Source: Gammaproteobacteria bacterium (GTDB lineage Bacteria; Pseudomonadota; Gammaproteobacteria; Methylococcales; Methylomonadaceae). From it: a stretch of 39,746 bases of DNA. The stretch lies in contig JAJRUF010000095.1 of the NCBI GenBank assembly GCA_024277935.1, positions 1-39,746 of the forward strand. Direction: 5' to 3'. The position numbers and the translations under genes were made by a program. The notes below the pieces were generated by a model that was not told the DNA's origin, searched no databases, and was given only the letters and a program-made list of their open reading frames with translations. Below, in pieces: positions 10,538-18,097 of the stretch. Each line of letters opens with the position of its first letter. Position 1 is the first letter of the stretch.

Positions 10538-10554
10538 TGTAAATTTGGTGTAAA
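10538..10554. repeat. Candidate integrase arm-type site, relic copy (TGTAAATTTGGTGTAAA)
   Basis: Identical 17-mer at 12107; related TGTAAATTAGGTGTAAA at 17955. Confidence 0.55.
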
Positions 10555-10572
10555 TGCACTAAAAAACAGAAT

Positions 10573-10887
10573 TTATTCAAACATTTCCAATAATGTGGAG
10601 TGCCATAGTTTGATCTCTATTTCTCCCATTCTTTCTAGTAAACGCCTTTTGTCTACTGAACCCATTTGATCTAACAATAATCGAGAAAGACGGTTATTAA
10701 AAACTATTTCAGGCCTACAGCCTAAAGACTGACCTTTGCTTGTTAAAGGTGCAATGATAACCCTTGGCAAAGCATCATTTAAATCATCAGGTGATACAAC
10801 CAATGCAGGGCGTGTTTTCTTAATCTCTGAGCCAAAAGTAGGATCGAGGTTAACCCAATAAACCTCCCCACACTTTACCATTGCCAT
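10573..10887 (-). CDS. mazF: MazF/PemK-family endoribonuclease toxin
   Basis: CGEVYWVNLDPTFGSEIKKTRPALVVSPDDLN, VIIAPLTSKG, LLDQMGSVDKRRL. Confidence 0.9.
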   Translation of the reverse strand: MAMVKCGEVYWVNLDPTFGSEIKKTRPALVVSPDDLNDALPRVIIAPLTSKGQSLGCRPEIVFNNRLSRLLLDQMGSVDKRRLLERMGEIEIKLWHSTLLEMFE

Positions 10888-11103
10888 TCCTCGGTAATAT
10901 CATCGGGTATAAGCTGTCATTCCATACATCACCCTTTATCTCCTCCTCTTCTTTATAACTATCAAACCAACCTTCTCTTGGTTTCTTTAATGCTTTAATG
11001 CTTTAATAATTAAAGTTTTACCTTCAATTCTTAAATCAACATCATTTTTTAACGAGCCAATAATTCCTTGAGAATTACCTACTTTTCTTAAATGAGTTTC
11101 CAT
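10875..11103 (-). pseudogene. mazE: Decayed MazE-type antitoxin
   Basis: METHLRKVGNSQGI...LKNDVDLRIEGKTLIIKALKH*; downstream frames retain KPREGWFDSYKEEEE and DDITEEWQW*, which end where MazE would. Confidence 0.75.
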
Positions 11104-11359
11104 CATTGCCTCCATTAAAACCAACAAATAATAACTATGTTATAACATAGGTTTTATAAATAAGCTAAACCCCTTATTGCAAATAAGCCTTATTTTGTTT
11201 TTACCTGTCAAGTCTTTTTTGGTTTTTTATGGGGGAGCGAGAAATTACGTTTTTTAAGGGTTTAAATTCACCTCGGCCACTTACTTGACAACCTATACAA
11301 GGTTGCTATAATCAGAAAATATTTTAAATCATAGCAATAACTAAATAATCAACTGGTTT

Positions 11360-11884
11360 ATGTCTTTCAGAATTTTTGCAAGTGGTACAGGCCACTTCCG
11401 CTACATCAAAACTGGAATCGATTTTGGCGATGTTTATAATTTAGAGGATTGCCTAAACCGAATGATGTCGGTAAGTGCTGGAGCCAGATCATTCGTTCAA
11501 GACGAGGTTACTGAAGCCGCTACGCCGGATTCCCCTGTGCAGAAGACGTTGAATGCCATGGGACAGATTGTTGCTCTTGATTTATTGAGGACTGCAGTGA
11601 CCATCACACTTGCTGAAATGAGCCCAATCCATATCCACCTTTCGGCTTTTCAATCAAATTTGTTGATGGATGATGTAGAGGGACGTTCGCTATTACTTTC
11701 ATCGCTTGATGATGCCTCGGTAAGAGACTTTTTACGGGCCATCACCCCAGTGCTGGATGCAACAGGAATGCGAACCTTTGGTGTTTTAACTGCCATTGCC
11801 ACAGTTTTTTCTAATTTTTCAGTGGCCGGAGGACGAGCGCCAGTAGACGGCAGTTATCGACTGAATATCCAACTCTCGCATTAA
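11360..11884 (+). CDS. Orphan hypothetical protein (174 aa), compositionally GC-richer than neighbours
   Basis: Intact ORF; no recognised family. Confidence 0.5.
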   Translation: MSFRIFASGTGHFRYIKTGIDFGDVYNLEDCLNRMMSVSAGARSFVQDEVTEAATPDSPVQKTLNAMGQIVALDLLRTAVTITLAEMSPIHIHLSAFQSNLLMDDVEGRSLLLSSLDDASVRDFLRAITPVLDATGMRTFGVLTAIATVFSNFSVAGGRAPVDGSYRLNIQLSH

Positions 11885-11911
11885 AACAGACACAAAATAG
11901 CTTCACATGTA

Positions 11912-11976
11912 AATGGGGGGAAGTCTTGCAGAACCACATTTTACGTTATTACAAGATTTTACCCCATTCTTTTTTA
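11912..11976 (+). terminator. Candidate rho-independent terminator after the 174-aa ORF
   Basis: Imperfect IR AATGGGGGGAAGTCTTG...CAAGATTTTACCCCATT followed by CTTTTTTAT. Confidence 0.45.
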
Positions 11977-12045
11977 TACAGTGTTTTCCTTTGGGTTTAA
12001 GAGATAAAAACTTCATTTAACTGGCAGAGCTTCTTGATTTTACAA

Positions 12046-12064
12046 GTTACTTTCCTATACAGAA
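12046..12064. repeat. Distal att copy of the element
   Basis: GTTACTTTCCTATACAGAA; complement reads TTC TGT ATA GGA AAG TAA = FCIGK*, the MnmE C-terminus. Confidence 0.8.
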
Positions 12065-12106
12065 AGTACAAAAAGATATAATAACAAATACTTATAATTA
12101 GAATAT

Positions 12107-12126
12107 TGTAAATTTGGTGTAAAAAA
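12107..12126. repeat. Candidate integrase arm-type site, left end
   Basis: TGTAAATTTGGTGTAAAAAA shared with the other end and the relic. Confidence 0.6.
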
Positions 12127-12205
12127 GTTGATTTATTACTAAACTAGCTTTATTTTACTGACTTATGTTATATTGTAGCCCAATTGGGTAAAACTAGGTA
12201 GTGTT

Positions 12206-12463
12206 ATGAAATCAGCAACCATTAGAGCAAGAATAGAACCTGAATTAAAAGCTAATGTAGAAAATATCTTAGTTTCTTTAGGACTTAATACCAGTGATGC
12301 TATTACAATATTTTACAAACAAATTGAACTGCATAATGGCTTACCTTTTAAAGTAGAAATTCCTAATTCAGAAACCAGAAAAGTATTGGATGAATCAGAC
12401 CGTGGGGAAAACCTTATAGAATGCAAAGACGCTCAAGATATGTTTGATAAACTGGGTATCTAA
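12206..12463 (+). CDS. RelB/DinJ-family antitoxin
   Basis: MKSATIRARIEPELKANVENILVSLGLNTSDAITIFYKQIELHNGLPF. Confidence 0.9.
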   Translation: MKSATIRARIEPELKANVENILVSLGLNTSDAITIFYKQIELHNGLPFKVEIPNSETRKVLDESDRGENLIECKDAQDMFDKLGI

Positions 12464-12735
12464 TGCCTTTAATACCTAAAATAACAAAAGGCTTTCAAAA
12501 GGATATGAAGCGAGCCACCAAGCGTGGTAAAGATACTCATAAAATCAAAACAGTCATGCAGTTACTAATTGGCAAGCAAGCCCTAAATAAAAAATACAAA
12601 GACCACTCACTAATAGGTGATTATTCAGGGCATAGAGAGTGCCATATAGAACCAGACTGGCTATTAATCTACAAAATTGATGATGAATATATCAGTTTTG
12701 AGAGAACAGGTACTCATTCAGACCTTTTTAAATAA
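12463..12735 (+). CDS. RelE/YafQ-family toxin
   Basis: FQKDMKRATKRGKD, KYKDHSLIGDYSGHRECHIEPDWLLIYKID; overlaps antitoxin stop. Confidence 0.92.
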   Translation: MPLIPKITKGFQKDMKRATKRGKDTHKIKTVMQLLIGKQALNKKYKDHSLIGDYSGHRECHIEPDWLLIYKIDDEYISFERTGTHSDLFK

Positions 12736-12738
12736 ATA

Positions 12739-12978
12739 CTATAAGCCCGTTAAATAGCGATTAAATAAAGCTCCCCATACTTCAATATCATTTGTTTTTA
12801 TTTCAGGGTTACCTTTTAATAAATCAGCATAATCTAAACTTAAACTGAATACCTTGCAAAAACGGGTCATTTCTGTATTAGGTTCTAAAACTAATAAATC
12901 AACCTCCATTTTAAAGTTCAATATTAGCTCGTGTAGTGGGGCTGGCTTACAGTCATTGACAAACCGCTTAACCAGCAT
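12739..12978 (-). CDS. Hypothetical protein (79 aa), element-encoded
   Basis: Intact ORF adjacent to the following minus-strand gene in the same block. Confidence 0.4.
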   Translation of the reverse strand: MLVKRFVNDCKPAPLHELILNFKMEVDLLVLEPNTEMTRFCKVFSLSLDYADLLKGNPEIKTNDIEVWGALFNRYLTGL

Positions 12979-12980
12979 AA

Positions 12981-13367
12981 TTAAAACCCATAACTATCTA
13001 GTAAGCTATCCTCTTCAGACTGCTTTTGTAATGTAGTTGGGTTGCTTGAACCTATCCTGCCCTGCTTTAGCCTTGTTAGCTCCAACACCTTAAAAGCGGC
13101 TGTTATTTTATCCCTGTGAGGGGCTTCATTATCTACCAATACACTTTCAATGGTTTCTAGTGCAACACTGGTTAAGCTTCTTAATTTATCTTGCTGAGCT
13201 TCAAGGTTAGCATTTAGCAAGCTGTTTAATTCTGCCTTGAAATTAAAATCAGCCTTATATCTGCTTATTGTTTCTGGGGCTAATTTTAGCTGTTCTGCTA
13301 CTTCTTTATTATTTAGCCCCTCTGATAATAGGATAATGGCTTTATGGTGCTGTGGGGTTAATTTCAT
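12981..13367 (-). CDS. TerS-like / phBC6A51-type helix-turn-helix protein
   Basis: LTPQHHKAIILLSEGLNNKEVAEQLKLAPETISRYKADFNFKAELNSLL resembles phage small-terminase HTH. Confidence 0.55.
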   Translation of the reverse strand: MKLTPQHHKAIILLSEGLNNKEVAEQLKLAPETISRYKADFNFKAELNSLLNANLEAQQDKLRSLTSVALETIESVLVDNEAPHRDKITAAFKVLELTRLKQGRIGSSNPTTLQKQSEEDSLLDSYGF

Positions 13368-13436
13368 GATGATTTGTGAGCTTTATTGAGAGTTAATAAG
13401 CCGTTTTTCTGTATGGTGTATTTTTTAGGTTACCTT

Positions 13437-13904
13437 TTAATTATTTTTCTGCTGATTGCTCACCGTTTTAAAATGCTGAGTACATACATTTAGTTCTATA
13501 CCTTGCCAACTAGCTTTCAACTTTGCTGGTTTTGTACACCTTGCCCCTGTTTTAATTAATACTTGGCAATCATGCTCTTTATGCTTTAACTGTTCATATC
13601 GAGCTTCAAGGCTTCTAATTTCAGATTTTAACAATCGGGTTTCACTTTCTAGGCTTACCGCTTTTCTATGTTCATCATCATATTTTTGCACCTGCTTCAA
13701 GCTGGCATTATTAGCTATACTTTTACCGTTCAGAACATTAAACAGGTTTTGCAGAATATCAGGGCTTAAACTGCCTTTTTTGAGACTGCCTTTTAATTGA
13801 ATGACAAAAGGTAAAATAATACTGTTAATTTTAACCGTGGCTTGGGGTGGTTTTCTCTTGTTTTCTGGTAGTGCTTTCCTGCCCCTTGTTTCTTGTTTAG
13901 CCAT
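13437..13904 (-). CDS. Coiled-coil protein with C-terminal C-x8-C..C-x2-H zinc-binding-like motif
   Basis: Basic N-term GRKALPENKRKP; coiled coil; HDCQVLIKTGARCTKPAKLKASWQGIELNVCTQH. Confidence 0.5.
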   Translation of the reverse strand: MAKQETRGRKALPENKRKPPQATVKINSIILPFVIQLKGSLKKGSLSPDILQNLFNVLNGKSIANNASLKQVQKYDDEHRKAVSLESETRLLKSEIRSLEARYEQLKHKEHDCQVLIKTGARCTKPAKLKASWQGIELNVCTQHFKTVSNQQKNN

Positions 13905-13965
13905 ATCAGTTCCAAAATAATAAAAAGGTAACCTTATTATAGTTTATTAAAAGGTTACCTGTAAA

Positions 13966-14889
13966 TTATCTATAAAACTCTCTTGCTTGCTTAACTTTCA
14001 TATCAAGCTCTGTAATTAGCTCTGACTCTTCAGTTAAAATCTTATCATTGCTAAGGTCTAAAATTTTATCTTTAAGTCTTTTTGCCTGCCCCCTATTGTT
14101 TAATTTACCCTCTGCCCTTGACCTGTCTATTATTCTTAAAAATTCCTGTTCTCCTCCATAAGCTTCCAGCCCTTTTAGCATTAACTGCCTTCCCAGTAAT
14201 TTAGCATTATTCATAGTTTCTTTAGTAAAGCTGTGTAATCTGATTTTATTAACTTGCTGGTAATGATTAAACCATCCATCAACCATTTTCATATAAACAC
14301 CTTCATCATATAGATTTTGAGCTGTAAACATTGGCATATCAAGAAGCTCATGAGGTTTTTTCATATATCTAAATTCATACCTTAATACTTGTTTGTTATT
14401 CCATGCTTCAGGCAATTTTAGCCCTCTATGCTTGCCTTCAGCCACCTTATTATAAAACACTAACTGTTTCTTTGAATTACTGTAATAAATACTTTTAGGC
14501 TTTTCTTGTCTTTCTAATCTGGGGCAATCACCCAATAAATCATAATAGGCTTGGTGTTTATGCTTCATTATTAGATTTTCTGCTATATCCACCCTTTTTA
14601 CTCCTGCTTTATTTACATTAATACCCAACTTATCAGAAAGGCTTTCAATGGCTTCTTCTGTCCCTTTTCTTGTGAGAGTCTGGAAATTATCCCCTAAATA
14701 ATACTTGGCTAAACTTCCCTTTAGACTGATACCATAATTATAAATTGAAACTTTGTAATTACCAAGATACCCAAAACATGAAACTTTTGCTGTAGTGAGG
14801 GAATATACTTCACTCACCCTTTCCAGATTGTTAAGAATTGCTGTTGATGTGTGGCTTTGTGGTAGCCATAAATTGACTGTATCTAACAT
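13966..14889 (-). CDS. Phage/plasmid replication initiation protein (GPII/X, Phage_CRI-like)
   Basis: MLDTVNLWLP start, VKRVDIAENLIMKH, KQLVFYNKVAE, VLRYEFRYMKK pattern of this family. Confidence 0.7.
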   Translation of the reverse strand: MLDTVNLWLPQSHTSTAILNNLERVSEVYSLTTAKVSCFGYLGNYKVSIYNYGISLKGSLAKYYLGDNFQTLTRKGTEEAIESLSDKLGINVNKAGVKRVDIAENLIMKHKHQAYYDLLGDCPRLERQEKPKSIYYSNSKKQLVFYNKVAEGKHRGLKLPEAWNNKQVLRYEFRYMKKPHELLDMPMFTAQNLYDEGVYMKMVDGWFNHYQQVNKIRLHSFTKETMNNAKLLGRQLMLKGLEAYGGEQEFLRIIDRSRAEGKLNNRGQAKRLKDKILDLSNDKILTEESELITELDMKVKQAREFYR

Positions 14890-14944
14890 TAGACTGTAAC
14901 CAAAACTGTTACAAAATACACTTACTATAGAAGAATGGATAAAT

Positions 14945-14971
14945 AGCCCTGAAAATCAACCTAACAGGGCT
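14945..14971 (-). terminator. Hairpin (AGCCCTG/CAGGGCT) upstream of rep: terminator or candidate origin hairpin
   Basis: AGCCCTGaaaatcaacctaaCAGGGCT located between the 162-aa ORF and rep. Confidence 0.45.
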
Positions 14972-14987
14972 GTTTATTATTTCTAAA

Positions 14988-15476
14988 TTAAGATGCTTTT
15001 TGATAGTTAAAAAAAGGCATTGCCTGCTGTTTGATTTGCTCTATTTCTTCATCCAACTCACCATCAATAAATTGCTGAAAATATTGCTTCTTTAAGTGTT
15101 TGCCATTCTTGATAAGAAACATATCAATACTGCTTAAATCATTACTCAGTTTGAACAGTAAACAATCATTGCCATAATCACCATATCCATATTCTGAATA
15201 CTCAAGATTTGGAATAAAAATGGAGGATAGATTTTTTGAACCATGAGTTAAGCCTATATCTGATATTCTTTTTGCTTTAGCAGTTACATAATTTTCAGGG
15301 GCAGAACAATAAAAATACATCTGCCCTTTTCTATTAACAAACTGGTTGAGTGGTTTATCATCCAATAAGTTAAAATGCCTTGTGCAATCAAGCCTAGCTG
15401 ATGATTTTATTTTCCACTCTTTCTTAATATCTGCAGGTAATTTTTGAAGTTGATAATAGGCGGTTATATGGCTCAT
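14988..15476 (-). CDS. Hypothetical protein (162 aa), element-encoded
   Basis: Intact ORF between HTH protein and rep; no recognised family. Confidence 0.5.
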   Translation of the reverse strand: MSHITAYYQLQKLPADIKKEWKIKSSARLDCTRHFNLLDDKPLNQFVNRKGQMYFYCSAPENYVTAKAKRISDIGLTHGSKNLSSIFIPNLEYSEYGYGDYGNDCLLFKLSNDLSSIDMFLIKNGKHLKKQYFQQFIDGELDEEIEQIKQQAMPFFNYQKAS

Positions 15477-15832
15477 TTAGAACCCCCTACTAAGTGATTG
15501 ACTGCTTTTTGTTCCAGTTCATCGGCTGAATAGACTTTATTCTTTAAAACCCATTTATCTAGCTCTGAGCGTTTAAAGTAAATCTTTTTCCCAGACGGTT
15601 TGTAATGAGGTATTAAACCCTGTGAAGTCAGTTTATAAAGATGTGAACGGCTGTGGTTTATGTATGAAGCAGTTTCATTAAAATCAAGAGTATCTTTTGT
15701 AGCTGTAAATACTTCGGCTAAAGTTGATTTTAAATCTACTACTTCTTGATGTAATGTTTCTAGTGTTATTGCTTGTGGCATTTTTTGTCCTAATATTGAT
15801 AAGTAAGTAATCAATATAGGGATGAAAGGCAA
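15473..15832 (-). CDS. Excisionase-like helix-turn-helix protein, Bacteroidota-type
   Basis: LDFNETASYINHSRSHLYKLTSQGLIPHYKPSGKKIYFKRSELDKWVLKNK; real start probably internal Met (MPQAITLE). Confidence 0.8.
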   Translation of the reverse strand: MPFIPILITYLSILGQKMPQAITLETLHQEVVDLKSTLAEVFTATKDTLDFNETASYINHSRSHLYKLTSQGLIPHYKPSGKKIYFKRSELDKWVLKNKVYSADELEQKAVNHLVGGSK

Positions 15833-15858
15833 TTATTAGAATTAACAGAATATTACCG

Positions 15859-16779
15859 TTAATGAAGTGATAATATTTCCTTAATAATATTATCAATTAT
15901 CAGTTTAGGATTATCAGTTATTTGCCTAGCCCCTGATTTTAGGCTATCCCCCTTAACACACTTTCCTTTTACTAAAAATATTCCCCCTGCAACTTTCCAA
16001 TTTTGATGTGTAAAAACAATACCCTTATTTTTAATTTCTTGAATAAAGTAACCTAATTGGCTTTGTAGTCCAGTCCATACAATAGAACCTTCACTATTTA
16101 AAAAGGCATTTTCAAAATCTTCTAATGTTATTTCTGCTATTAGCTTATTATCAATTAGGTCTTTATGTAGTGCTGGTATTGTTTTTTTTGGGTTTAGAAC
16201 TTGAAAGCCCTGATTGTTTTCAAATATTTTTTCAGGCTCACCCTTTTCTATTAACTCTTCTAAATATTCTCTAATCCATAACAACGCTTGAACCCTTGCA
16301 GAAAGCCACCATTTTTTATTATTTGGGTTATCAAGGTTTTCAGGTTCTAAACTCACACTACCTAAAGACAATATATCTAAATGCCCTTTAGTTAAAAAAG
16401 AATCAAAATTACCCCTAAGAAGCATTAAATACTGTTTAAATATTTCCTCTGGTAATAGTTCAACCTTAAACAATGGTTCAGAACTTCTAAAAATATGCTC
16501 TTCAATATTTACTGCCATTGATAGACTTTCTCCACATTCAAAGAATCTATCCAGCTCTCTTAATTCCATTTGTGCTAATTTATTTAGGTTAATCGACCTA
16601 ACACAAAAAGCATAAATACCTTTATGGATGCTATCAAAATCATTCTTTGCACATTGTAACCATTGTTTTAAAACCCCATTATCATCTTCACTATAATCAC
16701 CCATCATTGTATTTTTTAAAGTAAAGCGGCTTTCTAAACTTCTATCTCTTGAATTAAATAAAGGCTCTCTATCTGACAT
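15859..16779 (-). CDS. Hypothetical protein (306 aa), element cargo or regulator
   Basis: Intact ORF directly downstream of integrase; C-terminal IVWTGLQSQLGYFIQEIKNKGIV segment; no family confidently recognised. Confidence 0.5.
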   Translation of the reverse strand: MSDREPLFNSRDRSLESRFTLKNTMMGDYSEDDNGVLKQWLQCAKNDFDSIHKGIYAFCVRSINLNKLAQMELRELDRFFECGESLSMAVNIEEHIFRSSEPLFKVELLPEEIFKQYLMLLRGNFDSFLTKGHLDILSLGSVSLEPENLDNPNNKKWWLSARVQALLWIREYLEELIEKGEPEKIFENNQGFQVLNPKKTIPALHKDLIDNKLIAEITLEDFENAFLNSEGSIVWTGLQSQLGYFIQEIKNKGIVFTHQNWKVAGGIFLVKGKCVKGDSLKSGARQITDNPKLIIDNIIKEILSLH

Positions 16780-16781
16780 GA

Positions 16782-17918
16782 CTAAAGCCCTATACTTGGT
16801 ATTTTGTGCATTGCTATCTTTCTTTGTTCATCAATAATATCTGCATAAATCTGGGTAGTTTTTAACTCACTATGCCCCAATAACTTACTAACTGTATAAA
16901 TATCAGTACCCATTGTTAGCTGAAGAACTGCAAAAGTATGCCTAGCACAATGAAAAGTTATATCCTTGGTAATACCTGCTCTCATACACCATTTAGTTAT
17001 TTCTGCATTGTGGTAAGCATCATATTTAAGCTTTTTAAAGACCCTTTGCTCTGGTTCATCTTCTACACCTAATAACTGATAAGCCTGCTCTGAAATATCA
17101 AGATATTGTAAAGTTTCAGTTTTTTTATGGTGAAAAGTGACCCTATAACTATCATTAAAAAGCTGGACTTCTGACCATGCTAATTTTTGAATATCTGACC
17201 ACCTAAGCCCTGTCAAACAACTAAATAGAAAAGCCCTTTTCAAAACTTCATATTTACATTCAGCTTGATTTAAAGCCTTAACTTCATCCAGTGTTAAATA
17301 TTCCCTTTTATTCTGTACTGGCTTAATTGATTTAACTTTGGTGATTGGGTTTTTTACAATAATTTCATCTTTAAAGGCTTGGTTCAAAGCGGCTCTAAAT
17401 TTATTAAAATAGGTGCTTGCTGAATTAGAGCTTAATTTGGTTTTACTTTTTGTGAGTGGGGTGGTTTGGAGGTAGTCCTTAAACCCCTCTACAAATTCAG
17501 GGGTAATCTGTGCAAAGGTCAAATCACCCTTGCCATGAAATGATTTAAGGTGATTTAGCGTGCTGTACCATATAGAATAATTTGATTTACTGCCTGTTTG
17601 TAACTTCTCATTACTCAACTTTTCAAAATAATCAAAGAAACTAGCTTTTAATTTCCCCCCTGATTTAAAGCTATGCTCACCATTTTGAGCTTCAATAATT
17701 CTCTTTGCTCTAATCGCTTCTGCTAATTGTAAGGATTGTTTGTTGTGCTGTTTTTCTGCTGGGGTTTTTGGAGTGGCATAAATAAAGCCATTAAGGTTTT
17801 CATATTCTCTATGGTGCTTTATTTTGCCTTCAGGGGTTTTAGTGTAACCATGATAGAACTCAAGCCTAAGGCTGAGTGTCCCTGCTTTAGCCTTTCTTTT
17901 ATTGATTGTTATCTTCAT
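16782..17918 (-). CDS. Tyrosine recombinase/integrase, SAM-like N-terminal domain, Bacteroidota-type
   Basis: TGLRWSDIQ (R), HHKKTE (K), HCARHTFA (HxxR), LLGHSELKTTQIYADI (H...Y): full catalytic set. Confidence 0.96.
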   Translation of the reverse strand: MKITINKRKAKAGTLSLRLEFYHGYTKTPEGKIKHHREYENLNGFIYATPKTPAEKQHNKQSLQLAEAIRAKRIIEAQNGEHSFKSGGKLKASFFDYFEKLSNEKLQTGSKSNYSIWYSTLNHLKSFHGKGDLTFAQITPEFVEGFKDYLQTTPLTKSKTKLSSNSASTYFNKFRAALNQAFKDEIIVKNPITKVKSIKPVQNKREYLTLDEVKALNQAECKYEVLKRAFLFSCLTGLRWSDIQKLAWSEVQLFNDSYRVTFHHKKTETLQYLDISEQAYQLLGVEDEPEQRVFKKLKYDAYHNAEITKWCMRAGITKDITFHCARHTFAVLQLTMGTDIYTVSKLLGHSELKTTQIYADIIDEQRKIAMHKIPSIGL

Positions 17919-17920
17919 TT

Positions 17921-17974
17921 TTTTACACCATTTTTACACCAAGTTAGGCTTTAGTGTAAATTAGGTGTAAAAAA
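17921..17974. repeat. Candidate integrase arm-type site cluster, right end
   Basis: TTTTACACCA, TTTTTACACCA, GTGTAAATTAGGTGTAAAAAA. Confidence 0.6.
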
Positions 17975-18078
17975 TAGTAAAGAAAAGGATAATTAAAAGA
18001 AGCTATAAACAAGACAATCTATCTAAATCATTGTTTTTGTTTTCTTATTTTATCTTATTTTTGGATGATATTTTTAAG

Positions 18079-18097
18079 GTTACTTCCCTATACAAAA
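18079..18097. repeat. att copy overlapping mnmE 3' end
   Basis: GTTACTTCCCTATACAAAA; complement encodes FCIGK* of MnmE. Confidence 0.8.

Larger units (their letters stand above)
12046..18097. mobile_element. ~6 kb integrated element at the mnmE 3' end (integrase, Xis/HTH, GPII/CRI-like Rep, TerS-like HTH, RelB/YafQ-type TA)
   Basis: 19-bp imperfect direct repeat GTTACTT(C/T)CCTATACA(A/G)AA at 12046-12064 and 18079-18097; integrase adjacent to one repeat; arm-like sites inside both. Confidence 0.85.

Noticed and set aside
11281-11302. TTACTTGACAACCTATACAAGG as a third att site
   Set aside because: Resembles the att repeat only if a 5-nt insertion is allowed; no FCIGK* reading; could be chance.
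15684-15896. 70-aa minus-strand ORF
   Set aside because: Overlaps the HTH/excisionase gene in another frame; Ile/Ser/Arg-rich out-of-frame composition.
17736-17954. 72-aa plus-strand ORF
   Set aside because: Antisense to the integrase N-terminus; includes translated arm sites.
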